NCBI GenBank assembly: GCA_021151525.1
Contig: JAGKXD010000003.1
Span: 1 to 64,000, forward strand
DNA from: Cellvibrionaceae bacterium
Lineage (GTDB): Bacteria; Pseudomonadota; Gammaproteobacteria; Pseudomonadales; Cellvibrionaceae
DNA: 64,000 nt
Direction: 5' to 3'
A model generated the notes under the pieces. The model searched no databases. It saw only the letters and a list, made by a program, of their open reading frames with translations, and was not told where the DNA came from. This document shows, in pieces, positions 26,746 to 35,665 of the stretch (position 1 is the first letter of the stretch; every line of letters begins with the position of its first letter). Position numbers and translations under genes: made by a program.

Positions 26746-26774
26746 TTGACAAGCCTTTTCAGGGTTTGTATTAC
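26746..26774 (+). promoter_or_regulatory. Sigma-70 promoter of the TonB receptor
   Basis: A perfect -35 TTGACA, 17-base spacer, and -10 TATTAC (4 of 6 matches). The leader would be about 95 bases to the ATG at 26877. Confidence 0.6.
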
Positions 26775-26876
26775 TGTGCGTACTCTGTGGTCATGAGGAC
26801 GATTTTTGCATATTTGTATTACAAATTTGGAAAGATCTACCACAGCAAAAACCATAATAAAACGGGAGATAACAAG

Positions 26877-29800
26877 ATGAGCAACGCCCAATCCTTTCAG
26901 AAAAAAGTAATGCCCCTGATGATTTCACTGGTCGCCGCCGGCGCTAGTGAACTGGTTATGGCGCAAACTGAGTCAGTAGAAGAAATTGTGGTTTCTGGCT
27001 ACCGCGAGAGTTTGGCCAAAGCGCTGGACATCAAACGCAAAGACACCACCCAAGTAGACGCCATTGTGGCGGAAGACATTGGTAAGTTCCCCGATATGAA
27101 CCTCGCGGAATCCCTGCAGCGCGTATCTGGCGTATCCATTGACCGCAGCGGCGGTGAGGGTCGCCAAATTTCTGTGCGCGGCCTAGGTTCAGATTTTACC
27201 CGCGTGCGCTTAAACGGCATGGAAGCACTTTCCACTGCTGGCCAAGGTTCAAGCGGGCCTAACAGAACTCGCGGTTTCGATTTCCAAACCTTCGCCTCTG
27301 AACTCTTCAGCGAAGTAAAAGTGAGTAAAACCCAAAACGCCGCTATGGACGAAGGTTCATTGGGCTCGACGGTCGATTTGCGCGCTGGCCGCCCCTTTGA
27401 CTACAAAGGCTTTGCCGCCACCGCGAGCGTGCAAGGCACCTATAACGAGTTGACTGAAAAGGCTAATCCTCGCGTTTCGGCCTTGATTACCGACCAAAAC
27501 GAAGATGGCACTTTTGGTGGATTGCTGTCGGCATCTTACAGCCAACGCAATATTGTCGAGCAGGGTTTCAACCCCATTCGCTTTGACTGGGGCAATGGCT
27601 CTGGTACAGGTGGCAACCTCAATACTGGCGGTGCTGTAACAACTACGGCTAACCCGAATGCCATGTACGGCTTCTGTACCCCCGTGGGTTACAAGGGTGT
27701 GCAAGTTCCGCGCAGTCCTTTGGCGGCGGAGTTGGGCAGCGCGACTAACCTTGCGCGCAACAATGGTTATGGCACCTTTGGTATTGATGCCAATAACTGC
27801 GCTACCGGCGTACCGCGCCCGGCCAATACCTCCGAAAATATTGCCGCCTATGAAACGGCCACCAATTCATGGATGCCACGCTACCCCGGCTGGCGCAGCA
27901 CTACTCATGATTTGGAGCGTATGGGTATGACCGGCTCGCTGCAGTGGAAGCCGACCGATGCCACCCTTATCAACTTCGATATGCTCTACTCCAAGTACCA
28001 CAAGGATTCGCGCGAAGATACGCTCGGCGCTAACTTGCACCGCGCAGTCAACATTGGCGGTAAAGCGCAAATTGTGGTTAAAAAAGCCGAAGTGGATGAC
28101 AAGAATCGCCTGGTTTACGCCGAGTTCGACAATGTGGATTTCCGCACTGAATCTGCCCAAATTGAAGAGCAGACCACGTTCGCGCAATACAGCCTGAGCC
28201 TTGCGCACGACTTCAATGACAGCTGGCATATTGATGCGAGCTTGGGCACCTCTAGCTCCAAGTTTGATATGCCCAAAAACTCGCTGGTGAGTTTTGATAA
28301 CACTAACCTTGACGGGTTTATTTGGGATGGGCGCGAGAGCTTGAAGTCACCCAAAATGACCTATCCCTTTGAGTTGACCAGCACCGATGCCTGGAAGTGG
28401 TTGGGTTATGGTGCAGTGCCTTTGAACAGCAACGGCAACCCCAAAGGTGTGAACATCAGCGAAATCCGTATCAACCCGCAAGCGGTGGATAACAGCTTCG
28501 ACACGGGCAAAATCGACCTGGCCTACAAGCTGGATGACAGCATTAAAATCAGTGGCGGTTTGGCGCACAAAGATTATTTGATGGAGTCGCAAGAGTGGCG
28601 TCACATCAACTATGGCTTGGCGGCACAGGCTCTGCCCGCCGGTACAACAGTGGCGGATGTCAGCCAAATGTTGACCGGTTATGGCAAGGGTTTGAGCACG
28701 GCGCCAGATGCTTGGTTGGTGCCTGATTTTAATAAGGTTGCCAGTTTGCTGGGTATTTACGGCGAGACTGATACCGGCGTTCCCGGCGGCAACTACGCTT
28801 TGGCGAGCATTGGTCACTTCGGTGCCTCGGGCAACAATTACAGCGTGGAAGAGAAATCTACCAGTGCCTACCTGCAAGTGGATTTCACTGTGCCGGTATT
28901 AGGCCGCGATTTGCGCGGTAATATTGGTACGCGTTACACCAAGACGGATATTTCATCCAAAGGCTATACGCCTTGCGCTGCTACTCCTGCGATTGCCGCC
29001 ACTGCAACAACACCTGCTGTGGCCGCCAAAGCGGCGGGTGATAACAATTGTACAGGCAGCGAAGAGTTCTACGGCGTAGCCAGCGCCAGTGCGACGCCCG
29101 GTTCACGCTTCTATGTGCCGGTTGAAGCCACTAACGAATACGATGATTGGTTGCCATCCCTGAACCTCGCGTGGGATTTAACGGACGATGTGGTCTTGCG
29201 TTTCGCTGCCGCCAAAACCATGGCGCGCCCCAATCTCAACACCTTGTCGCCCACCATCAGCGGTGTACCCACCACTTACACCAACGATGATGCGCTCTAC
29301 ACCATCAACGCCGGCAACCCGAAAGTTCAGCCCTACCGCGCAGACACTTATGACCTGAGCGCTGAATGGTACTTTGACGAAGGCGCAATGGTGTCGGGTG
29401 CGGTCTTCTATAAAGACATCAAGAGCTACATTCAACGCGTGCGCCAGGTCGTGACTTGGGATCAAACCGGCTGGCCTGTGGGCTTGTTGCCAAGTGGTTT
29501 CGACGGCAATGAAACCTTCGGTATCCAAAGTTACTACAACACCCCCGGCGGCCCACTCAAAGGCTACGAGCTGAGCTTCCAACAGCCGTTCAACTTCTTG
29601 CCCGGCATTTGGAAGCACTTTGGTGTGCAGGCGAACTACACGCACGTAGCATCACAAATTGATTACGTGCAGGCGAGCACGGTGAACAGCACTACCCGCG
29701 AAGTCACCACCACTTACACCAAAAACAATTTGGTGAACATGTCGCCTTCGTCTTACAACGCCACCTTCTACTATGACGATGGTAAATTCAGCGCGCGTAT

Positions 29801-30098
29801 TTCGGCTGCGTTTAGAGATCGCTACCTGACTGCAATTTTGGTTCCGGAAGCGGGTGTTTATTTGGCATCAGCCGGTGGTGGCACTGTGTACACCGCTGAC
29901 GTAACCGGCAAGCAAGCAACAACCAACGTTGACTTCAACATGTCGTACAACCTGAACGATCAAATCACTTTAACCTTCGCTGCCATCAACCTGACCGATC
30001 AGTTTGATGATGTGTATGGCGATTCTGAATTGATGGCTCCCAACAAATATACTCATACAGGTCGTGAATATACTTTAGGTGCGCGCTACAAGTTCTAA
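26877..30098 (+). CDS. TonB-dependent receptor, large carbohydrate type
   Basis: This 1073-residue outer-membrane transporter has a signal peptide (MSNAQSFQKKVMPLMISLVAAGASELVMAQ), a TonB box (about residues 34-40, VEEIVVSG), a plug (about 50-190: NLAESLQRVSGVSIDRSGGEGRQISVRGLG then SLGSTVDLRAG) and a 22-stranded barrel ending in ALGARYKF-like aromatic residue F. The ~1000-residue form with DIGKFPDMNLAESLQR is the Xanthomonas/Caulobacter type (TIGR01782-like), often placed with carbohydrate-degrading enzymes. The ATG at 26877 follows GGGAG with 8 bases. It is divergent from GH43, so a xylan/arabinan oligosaccharide is a plausible cargo. Substrate is inferred. Confidence 0.92.
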   Translation: MSNAQSFQKKVMPLMISLVAAGASELVMAQTESVEEIVVSGYRESLAKALDIKRKDTTQVDAIVAEDIGKFPDMNLAESLQRVSGVSIDRSGGEGRQISVRGLGSDFTRVRLNGMEALSTAGQGSSGPNRTRGFDFQTFASELFSEVKVSKTQNAAMDEGSLGSTVDLRAGRPFDYKGFAATASVQGTYNELTEKANPRVSALITDQNEDGTFGGLLSASYSQRNIVEQGFNPIRFDWGNGSGTGGNLNTGGAVTTTANPNAMYGFCTPVGYKGVQVPRSPLAAELGSATNLARNNGYGTFGIDANNCATGVPRPANTSENIAAYETATNSWMPRYPGWRSTTHDLERMGMTGSLQWKPTDATLINFDMLYSKYHKDSREDTLGANLHRAVNIGGKAQIVVKKAEVDDKNRLVYAEFDNVDFRTESAQIEEQTTFAQYSLSLAHDFNDSWHIDASLGTSSSKFDMPKNSLVSFDNTNLDGFIWDGRESLKSPKMTYPFELTSTDAWKWLGYGAVPLNSNGNPKGVNISEIRINPQAVDNSFDTGKIDLAYKLDDSIKISGGLAHKDYLMESQEWRHINYGLAAQALPAGTTVADVSQMLTGYGKGLSTAPDAWLVPDFNKVASLLGIYGETDTGVPGGNYALASIGHFGASGNNYSVEEKSTSAYLQVDFTVPVLGRDLRGNIGTRYTKTDISSKGYTPCAATPAIAATATTPAVAAKAAGDNNCTGSEEFYGVASASATPGSRFYVPVEATNEYDDWLPSLNLAWDLTDDVVLRFAAAKTMARPNLNTLSPTISGVPTTYTNDDALYTINAGNPKVQPYRADTYDLSAEWYFDEGAMVSGAVFYKDIKSYIQRVRQVVTWDQTGWPVGLLPSGFDGNETFGIQSYYNTPGGPLKGYELSFQQPFNFLPGIWKHFGVQANYTHVASQIDYVQASTVNSTTREVTTTYTKNNLVNMSPSSYNATFYYDDGKFSARISAAFRDRYLTAILVPEAGVYLASAGGGTVYTADVTGKQATTNVDFNMSYNLNDQITLTFAAINLTDQFDDVYGDSELMAPNKYTHTGREYTLGARYKF

Positions 30099-30118
30099 TA
30101 GTTGATGACAACAATAAA

Positions 30119-30157
30119 CGGCCAGCCGATGAATAATTGGCTGGCCGCTTTATTTTT
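30119..30157 (+). terminator. Terminator of the TonB receptor gene
   Basis: Nine-base perfect arms (cggccagcc/ggctggccg) with an 11-base loop, followed by CTTTATTTTT. Confidence 0.85.
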
Positions 30158-30267
30158 CGGCGATAAAAACACGCAGGCTTAAATTGTGACAGCGGGAGTT
30201 GTTATTGCGTTATAAGTAGTTAAAATCGCGTTTCTGATTTCACTCATAAAAATACATAGGGACGTTT

Positions 30268-32442
30268 ATGATCAAAACCCATCTGCAATTTTGCTTGTTG
30301 CTATTAACGCTCGCCGCTTCACTTTTCTCTCCAAGAATCTTCGCTGCAGAAGCCGATATTGAAGGTCTTTCAGATGATGACTGGCTGCTCATCACCTCCA
30401 AAAATTTCGAAATTGTCACTGACCTAAAAGAAGAAAAAGCGCGTCGCTTGATGCAAGACCTTGAAGCCTACCGCTATTTTTCTATCGACATGATGGGCTT
30501 AAACATGCTCGCCACTACCAAGCCGTTGCGAATTTTGGCCATTAGCGATACGGGCAATTTTAAAAAGCTCGGTCTGCCGGAAATGATGGCTGGCGTATTT
30601 TGTTTAACATCGCTTGGTTACACCGCCATTGCGAACGTTAGCGAATACAGCACAAATTCAAAAGCGGCGAGTTTTGGGCGTCAGGTTCTCTTTCATGAAT
30701 ACAACCATTTCTTAATGCGCTTTATCACCAATGCCAAAAATTATCCCATGTGGTATTCGGAGGGCATGGCAGAATATTGGGGAACCTTTCGCTTCGATGG
30801 CCAAAAAATTTATATAGGTGATGCCCAATCTTTGGAATTTAGATCCATGGATCTATTTAACAGGGTAGGCAATATGCAACTCGATACCAAAAAAATTATG
30901 GCGACAGACAGTCTGCCGTTTAGCTCCAAAAAAGAATCCGATAAAACACTAGTGAGTAGCTTTTACGCGCAAGCTTTTTTTCTCACACACTATTTTCACT
31001 CAACAGCCGAGTTACAAGCCGCCACGGATAAGTACATCGAATATCTCGGTTATGGTTACAAGCGCGATGATGCATTTCAAAAAGCATTCAACACCACTTA
31101 TGAGGATTTGGACAAAAACGTAAAAAGCTATCTAAAAAATAAAATGGTAAAAATGGTATACACCTTGAAGGAAGGTAGAAATATAGTTCCAGATACAGGC
31201 ATAAAAGCAACCACACTCAACAAAGCGTCTTTTTACGCTAGCACCGTGGATATTCTATTAAATTGCGGTGCTATTGATACTAAAGTACGCAAACAAGTAT
31301 TGGAAAAAAACATCACGCTGAATCCAACCGATATAAATTCGCAAGTCTTGTCGCTCATTTATGGCTTTACCGATAAGCCGCAACAAAAACTGCAAGAGCT
31401 TGAAAAAACTGCACCGCAAAACTCATTGCTACTAACTTACAAAGCCGATGGTTTACGTGAAGGTGCAAATCTATTGCGTGCTGGTGGCGTAACAGCGTGG
31501 ATGGATAATATGAAACAAGCGCGCAGCAATTATCGCCGCGCAATCAAAGCAGACCCAGCATTAGGCTTGGCTTATCTAGGCTTGGGCGATGTGTATAATT
31601 TTATGCCCGAAACCGAACCTTTAGTCGAAGGTGCAGCAGGCTTTGATACAGCCACTTTGTTTGAACGCAGTGCCGCACAATTTGCTAATTTTGCTGATAT
31701 GCAAATTCGCATGGATAAAGGTTTAAATGCTTTGCCAGCGGTACGCAATGCAGTTGCTTTTAGCCGTGAAAAAGAACAATCGGCTTATGCACTGATTTTA
31801 GAAAACCTTGAAATGCTAAATGATGTACAAACAGCGCCCACTAAAGCGTTAGAGAATGAATTGAATTTTCAATCGGGCACTCGTTACCTTGGTTCGCTAA
31901 ACAATAATAAGCCCCAAGGCGTAGGAAAAATTATTCGTGCCAACGGCAGTTATTTTGAAGGGAATTTTGTGAACGGTATTATTCAAGGCCAAGGCAAGTT
32001 AGTGACCTACGGTGGCTTTACCTACGAAGGCGAATTTAAAAATGGCATTGCACGCGGCAAAGGAAAAATTACCTATCCCGAAACTCTGAAAAAAACCTAT
32101 GAAGGCGATGTGTTTTACACTATGCCTTTTGGTAAAGGCGTAGAAGTAAATTCCATCGGCAAATACGAAGGCGATTTCTGGTATACGTGGAAACAAGGCA
32201 AAGGCATCTTCACCAGCAAGGACGGTAAAACTGTTTTAAAAGGTAATTGGTATCAAGAGCGCTATGAGTGGCCGGAAGAAAATGGAATTGTTTTCGTAGG
32301 CGCAATCAATGAAACTTTTAAACGCGATGGCAAAGGCGTATGCCGCTCAAGCGCAAATCAAAAAATAGAATGGTGCAGATTTAAAGATGGCGCACGTCAG
32401 GAAAAATTTACGGATGATTCTGCTGACAATAAAGAAGAGTAG
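30268..32442 (+). CDS. Secreted HExxH peptidase-like protein with TPR region and MORN repeats
   Basis: This 724-residue protein has a signal peptide (to about FAAEAD, residue 27) and a gluzincin-like peptidase domain. The zinc motif is HEYNH (His143-His147, Glu144) and a likely third ligand is Glu165 in YSEGMAEYWG, as in DUF1570/peptidase MA-like proteins. A helical, TPR-like part (residues about 310-540, with LLRAGG and ARSNYRRAIKADPALGLAYLGLGDVY) precedes C-terminal MORN repeats (about 540-690: GSYFEGNFVNG, GFTYEGEFKNG, KTYEGDVFYT and KYEGDFWYT). MORN repeats bind membranes or partners. The combination of peptidase, TPR and MORN is uncommon. The role is unknown; secretion across the inner membrane is predicted. 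RBS AGGGA at 30258. Confidence 0.75.
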   Translation: MIKTHLQFCLLLLTLAASLFSPRIFAAEADIEGLSDDDWLLITSKNFEIVTDLKEEKARRLMQDLEAYRYFSIDMMGLNMLATTKPLRILAISDTGNFKKLGLPEMMAGVFCLTSLGYTAIANVSEYSTNSKAASFGRQVLFHEYNHFLMRFITNAKNYPMWYSEGMAEYWGTFRFDGQKIYIGDAQSLEFRSMDLFNRVGNMQLDTKKIMATDSLPFSSKKESDKTLVSSFYAQAFFLTHYFHSTAELQAATDKYIEYLGYGYKRDDAFQKAFNTTYEDLDKNVKSYLKNKMVKMVYTLKEGRNIVPDTGIKATTLNKASFYASTVDILLNCGAIDTKVRKQVLEKNITLNPTDINSQVLSLIYGFTDKPQQKLQELEKTAPQNSLLLTYKADGLREGANLLRAGGVTAWMDNMKQARSNYRRAIKADPALGLAYLGLGDVYNFMPETEPLVEGAAGFDTATLFERSAAQFANFADMQIRMDKGLNALPAVRNAVAFSREKEQSAYALILENLEMLNDVQTAPTKALENELNFQSGTRYLGSLNNNKPQGVGKIIRANGSYFEGNFVNGIIQGQGKLVTYGGFTYEGEFKNGIARGKGKITYPETLKKTYEGDVFYTMPFGKGVEVNSIGKYEGDFWYTWKQGKGIFTSKDGKTVLKGNWYQERYEWPEENGIVFVGAINETFKRDGKGVCRSSANQKIEWCRFKDGARQEKFTDDSADNKEE

Positions 32443-32794
32443 TTGCCAAATTAATTAAATATGACGGTGTTTATTGTCGGTCTTTCTAGCTGTACACCTG
32501 GCGACTCTTTAGCAAAGGCATTGTTCGCGCTCACTGTTAGTCTTAGTAAGCACCATTTGAGTCCAATCCAAATTCAAACCCCAACCCTCCCCTTGAAAAG
32601 GGGAGGGGCAAGAGTGAGCCTCGCACAAAACTTATCGCACTGGGAGTCAGCCCCTCCCCCTTTTCAAGGGGGAGGTCGGGAGGGGGTTAATTCTCTATCA
32701 AGTGTAAAGCCAACAGTTATGCGAACAGAGTTCTTGTCAAAGTGGAACGCAATGTACAGCACTCCTCTTTTGTCTTCCTTCTTTCGCGTAACCG
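32443..32794. other. Intergenic region with repeat family D
   Basis: The region after the MORN protein contains one long inverted repeat (32579-32688) and no convincing gene; the plus-strand frame running through it to 32880 is built from that repeat. Confidence 0.6.
32579..32688. repeat. REP-like palindrome, family D (CCCCTCCCC type)
   Basis: Two palindromic units: ACCCTCCCCTTGAAAAGGGG then GCCCCTCCCCCTTTTCAAGG, with GGGGGAGG on the second. The units face each other over about 40 bases, a BIME-like layout. Confidence 0.75.
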
Positions 32795-33577
32795 TTACTT
32801 CTCCATCTGCGTCAGCACATCCAAAATCGCCGCAGTTTCCGCATCGGGTGTGCCATCAAATAACGCCTGCCGATATTTAGATTGAAACACCACAATCACA
32901 TTACGCGTTTCCTGATCCAACACTCCTGTTTGTGGAACAGCATAACCATGCTGTGCAAGCTTACGCTGGAACCATGCAATATCTGGAAGCTGGTTTTGAT
33001 AAATCGTTACTTGCTCAGCAACACGATTTTGATCCGGCCATGGAATCAAACCTGCATCTGCTAATTGCTTCCACGGAAAAACCGGCCCCGGATCTTGTTT
33101 ACGCTGCGGCGCAATTTCATTGTGCCCAAGAATATTTTCCGGTTTGATTTGGTATCGTGCACTTAATTTTTTCAACAATAAAATAAGCTGATCAATTTGC
33201 GCTTGCGGATAGGGATACCAAACACGGCCTTCAGGCGTTTCTGCAAAGCCTAAGTTCACAATTTCAATACCAATAGATGCAGAATTAAGTTGGTTATAAA
33301 TTTTCCAGTTGCTTAAGCCAGCGTGATTCGCTTGGCGAGATTCATCTACAAGTTTGTAGAAAAAAGGTTTGGCGGTGTCGGTTAGCAAATAATGAGCGCT
33401 GACTTCATCTTGAGTGAGAGTTTCTAGCGAGTGTGGTAAATCGCCAAAGGTGTAATGAATAATAATGTATTTAACGCGGGCACTTTGGCTGTGGGATTTG
33501 TATTTGGTATTGATGCGGGGTTCGCTGGCGCAACCAGTCAATAGAATGAAGATGGTGAACAGCGAAATAATTTTCAT
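32795..33577 (-). CDS. amiD: N-acetylmuramoyl-L-alanine amidase, AmiD-like lipoprotein
   Basis: This 260-residue protein is an outer-membrane lipoprotein (lipobox L-T-G-C with Cys16) with an Amidase_2 domain: zinc ligands His in YIIIHYTFG, His in ILGHNEIAP and Asp in RKQDPGPVFPW. It cleaves the amide between muramic acid and L-Ala in peptidoglycan fragments. A C-terminal peptidoglycan-binding helix region (FQRKLAQHGY...TGVLDQETRNVIVVFQSKYRQ) is also present, as in E. coli AmiD. The ATG at 33577 gives the lipobox; the frame extends further upstream through repeat family C, which is not coding. It is downstream of recQ on the same strand, separated by the repeat at 33622-33702. Confidence 0.9.
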   Translation of the reverse strand: MKIISLFTIFILLTGCASEPRINTKYKSHSQSARVKYIIIHYTFGDLPHSLETLTQDEVSAHYLLTDTAKPFFYKLVDESRQANHAGLSNWKIYNQLNSASIGIEIVNLGFAETPEGRVWYPYPQAQIDQLILLLKKLSARYQIKPENILGHNEIAPQRKQDPGPVFPWKQLADAGLIPWPDQNRVAEQVTIYQNQLPDIAWFQRKLAQHGYAVPQTGVLDQETRNVIVVFQSKYRQALFDGTPDAETAAILDVLTQMEK

Positions 33578-33621
33578 ACACAATCCCGGCTGTACTGAAA
33601 AATAAAATTTTGTTTGGGAGT

Positions 33622-33702
33622 CGTCATCCTCGCGTAGCGGGGACCCAGCTCTTAAAAAATCTAAATCAAAAAAACTGGATCCCCGCTTACGCGAGGATGA
33701 CG
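33622..33702. repeat. REP-like palindrome, family C (CGTCATCCTCGCG type)
   Basis: An inverted pair: CGTCATCCTCGCGTAGCGG...ACCCAG and CTGGATCCCCGC...GAGGATGACG. It lies between recQ and amiD. Further copies are at 38209-38235 and 51397-51476. Confidence 0.8.
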
Positions 33703-33725
33703 ATTCCCTGTGTAATAAGTAAATT

Positions 33726-35525
33726 TTAATACTCAACTTCCCGAATCACTTCCAAAAACTCATCGCCAAAACGTTCCAATTTACTTTGACCTACACCCGT
33801 AATCGATAACAATTGATCGTGAGTGATGGGGCGGAACTCCAACATTTCGCGCAAGGTAGCATCGTGGAAAATAACGTAGGGCGGAACGCCGTGTTCTTCG
33901 GCCAAGCGTTTGCGGCAGGCGCGCAGTGCGTTCCATAGAGCTTGATCTTCGGCATCTACTGCTATGCCTTGTTTACGCGCAACGGTTGCGGCGGCGACTT
34001 TAATATCGCGGCGCAATTGAATGGTTTCTTCGCCGCGCAAAATTGCTCGGCAGCTATCGTTTAATTTTAAACCGCCATAGGCTTGCGCATCCACATCTAA
34101 AAATCCGCGTGCAACTAGTTGGCGGAAAATAGATTTCCATTCATCGGCAGTAATATGTTTGCCAATGCCGTAAGTAGAGAGTTGATGATGTGCAAATGAA
34201 TTTACTTTTTCATTATCAGCACCGCGCAACACATCAATCACATGGCCAGCACCAAAGCGCTGTCCGGTGCGATAGACACAAGAGAGCGCCATGCGCACAG
34301 GTTCAGTCGCATCCCAAGTTTGTGCGGGCGTTAAACAGGAATCGCAATTGCCGCAGGCTTGCGAAAGCGTATCGCCAAAATAACGCAACAAGGTTTGGCG
34401 ACGACAAGTCGTAATTTCGCACAAGCCTAACATCGCATTTAAACGCTGTTGTTCGTTGCGTTTAAATTCTTCGCTGCCTTCAGAGTTGCTCATCATTTGA
34501 CGAAGTTTTACCACATCGTCCAAACCGTAAAGCAAAAGCGTTGTTGCGGGTTCGCCATCGCGCCCGGCACGGCCAGTTTCTTGGTAATAAGCTTCAATAC
34601 TTTTGGGCAAATCCAAATGGGCCACAAAGCGCACGTCGGGTTTATCAATGCCCATTCCGAATGCGATGGTAGCAACCATAATAATATTGTCTTCGCGCAA
34701 AAAACGTTGCTGATTTTTTTGGCGAGTGGGTGCAGGTAAACCTGCGTGATAAGGTAGCGCAGTAAAACCTTCTGTACACAACCACTCAGCAATTTGTTCA
34801 ACTTTATTGCGCGATAGGCAATAAATAATGCCCGAGTTGTTGGCTTGTTCATCGCGCAAGAAGCGCATCAATTGAACCTTGGGCGTATTTTTCTGTTGGA
34901 TGCGATACTGAATATTCGGGCGATCAAATCCATTCACAAATTGCTGCGCATTTTCCAATTGCAAACGCGTAATAATTTCTTCGCGTGTGCGTACATCCGC
35001 AGTGGCAGTTAAGGCGATGCGCGGCACATTCGGGAACTCGCGCTGCAACATATCCAGCTTTAAATAATCGGCGCGGAAATCGTGACCCCATTGCGATACA
35101 CAGTGAGCTTCATCAATGGCAAAAAGCGCGATTTTTACTTGATGCAAAAGCTCAATGGTACGCGGTTGAATCAAGCGTTCTGGCGCAACATAAAGCATAT
35201 CCAACTCACCGTTGTGCATGGCTAATTCGGTTTGCCATGCTTCTTGTGCGGTCATGCTGGAGTTTAAAAAACCGGCGCGTACGCCCAGTTCATGAAGTGC
35301 GCTGACTTGATCTTGCATCAAAGCGATTAGGGGCGAAATAACAATGCCCACACCCTCGCGCACGAGAGAAGGAATTTGGTAGCAGAGGGATTTACCGCCG
35401 CCCGTCGGCATTAAAACTAAAGCATCATCGCCAGCGACCAGCGCCGAAATTACCGCTGCCTGTGGGCCGCGAAATTCGTGGTAGCCGAATACGTCTTTAA
35501 GGATTGAATGGGGAGTTTGCGTCAT
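33726..35525 (-). CDS. recQ: ATP-dependent DNA helicase RecQ
   Basis: This 599-residue helicase unwinds recombination intermediates and stalled forks. It has Walker A (MPTGGGKSLCYQ, Lys45), DEAH box (FAIDEAHCVSQWGHD, residues 138-141), motif VI region QETGRAGRDGEP, an RQC zinc site with several Cys (CEITTCRRQ, then CGNCDSCL), and an HRDC domain at the end (ITHDQLLSITGVGQSKLERFG). The length matches the family. The ATG at 35525 gives the usual RecQ N-terminus and replaces an upstream frame. Confidence 0.95.
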   Translation of the reverse strand: MTQTPHSILKDVFGYHEFRGPQAAVISALVAGDDALVLMPTGGGKSLCYQIPSLVREGVGIVISPLIALMQDQVSALHELGVRAGFLNSSMTAQEAWQTELAMHNGELDMLYVAPERLIQPRTIELLHQVKIALFAIDEAHCVSQWGHDFRADYLKLDMLQREFPNVPRIALTATADVRTREEIITRLQLENAQQFVNGFDRPNIQYRIQQKNTPKVQLMRFLRDEQANNSGIIYCLSRNKVEQIAEWLCTEGFTALPYHAGLPAPTRQKNQQRFLREDNIIMVATIAFGMGIDKPDVRFVAHLDLPKSIEAYYQETGRAGRDGEPATTLLLYGLDDVVKLRQMMSNSEGSEEFKRNEQQRLNAMLGLCEITTCRRQTLLRYFGDTLSQACGNCDSCLTPAQTWDATEPVRMALSCVYRTGQRFGAGHVIDVLRGADNEKVNSFAHHQLSTYGIGKHITADEWKSIFRQLVARGFLDVDAQAYGGLKLNDSCRAILRGEETIQLRRDIKVAAATVARKQGIAVDAEDQALWNALRACRKRLAEEHGVPPYVIFHDATLREMLEFRPITHDQLLSITGVGQSKLERFGDEFLEVIREVEY

Positions 35526-35665
35526 GGCTGCGAGTATACGGGAAGCGCTTGGGCGCGAACACCGCATTTACCTGTTGGACTAAAAACATTCAGCTTGGGT
35601 TGGGGCGCTGGTTATATTTTCTGCAAGGTAATATGATGAGCCGCAATAACTACAGGCAGGGTTTT

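Larger units (their letters stand above)
26108..26876. other. Divergent regulatory region between GH43 and the TonB receptor
   Basis: These 769 bases are A+T-rich with no convincing gene. They hold a small inverted repeat (26135-26147), three AAnCGnTT cores (starting 26368, 26519 and 26551), and a sigma-70-like promoter (26746-26774). A frame at 26270-26467 is probably spurious. Confidence 0.6.

Noticed and set aside
32461..32880. 139-residue frame after the MORN protein
   Set aside because: It is made largely from repeat family D and overlaps amiD on the other strand.
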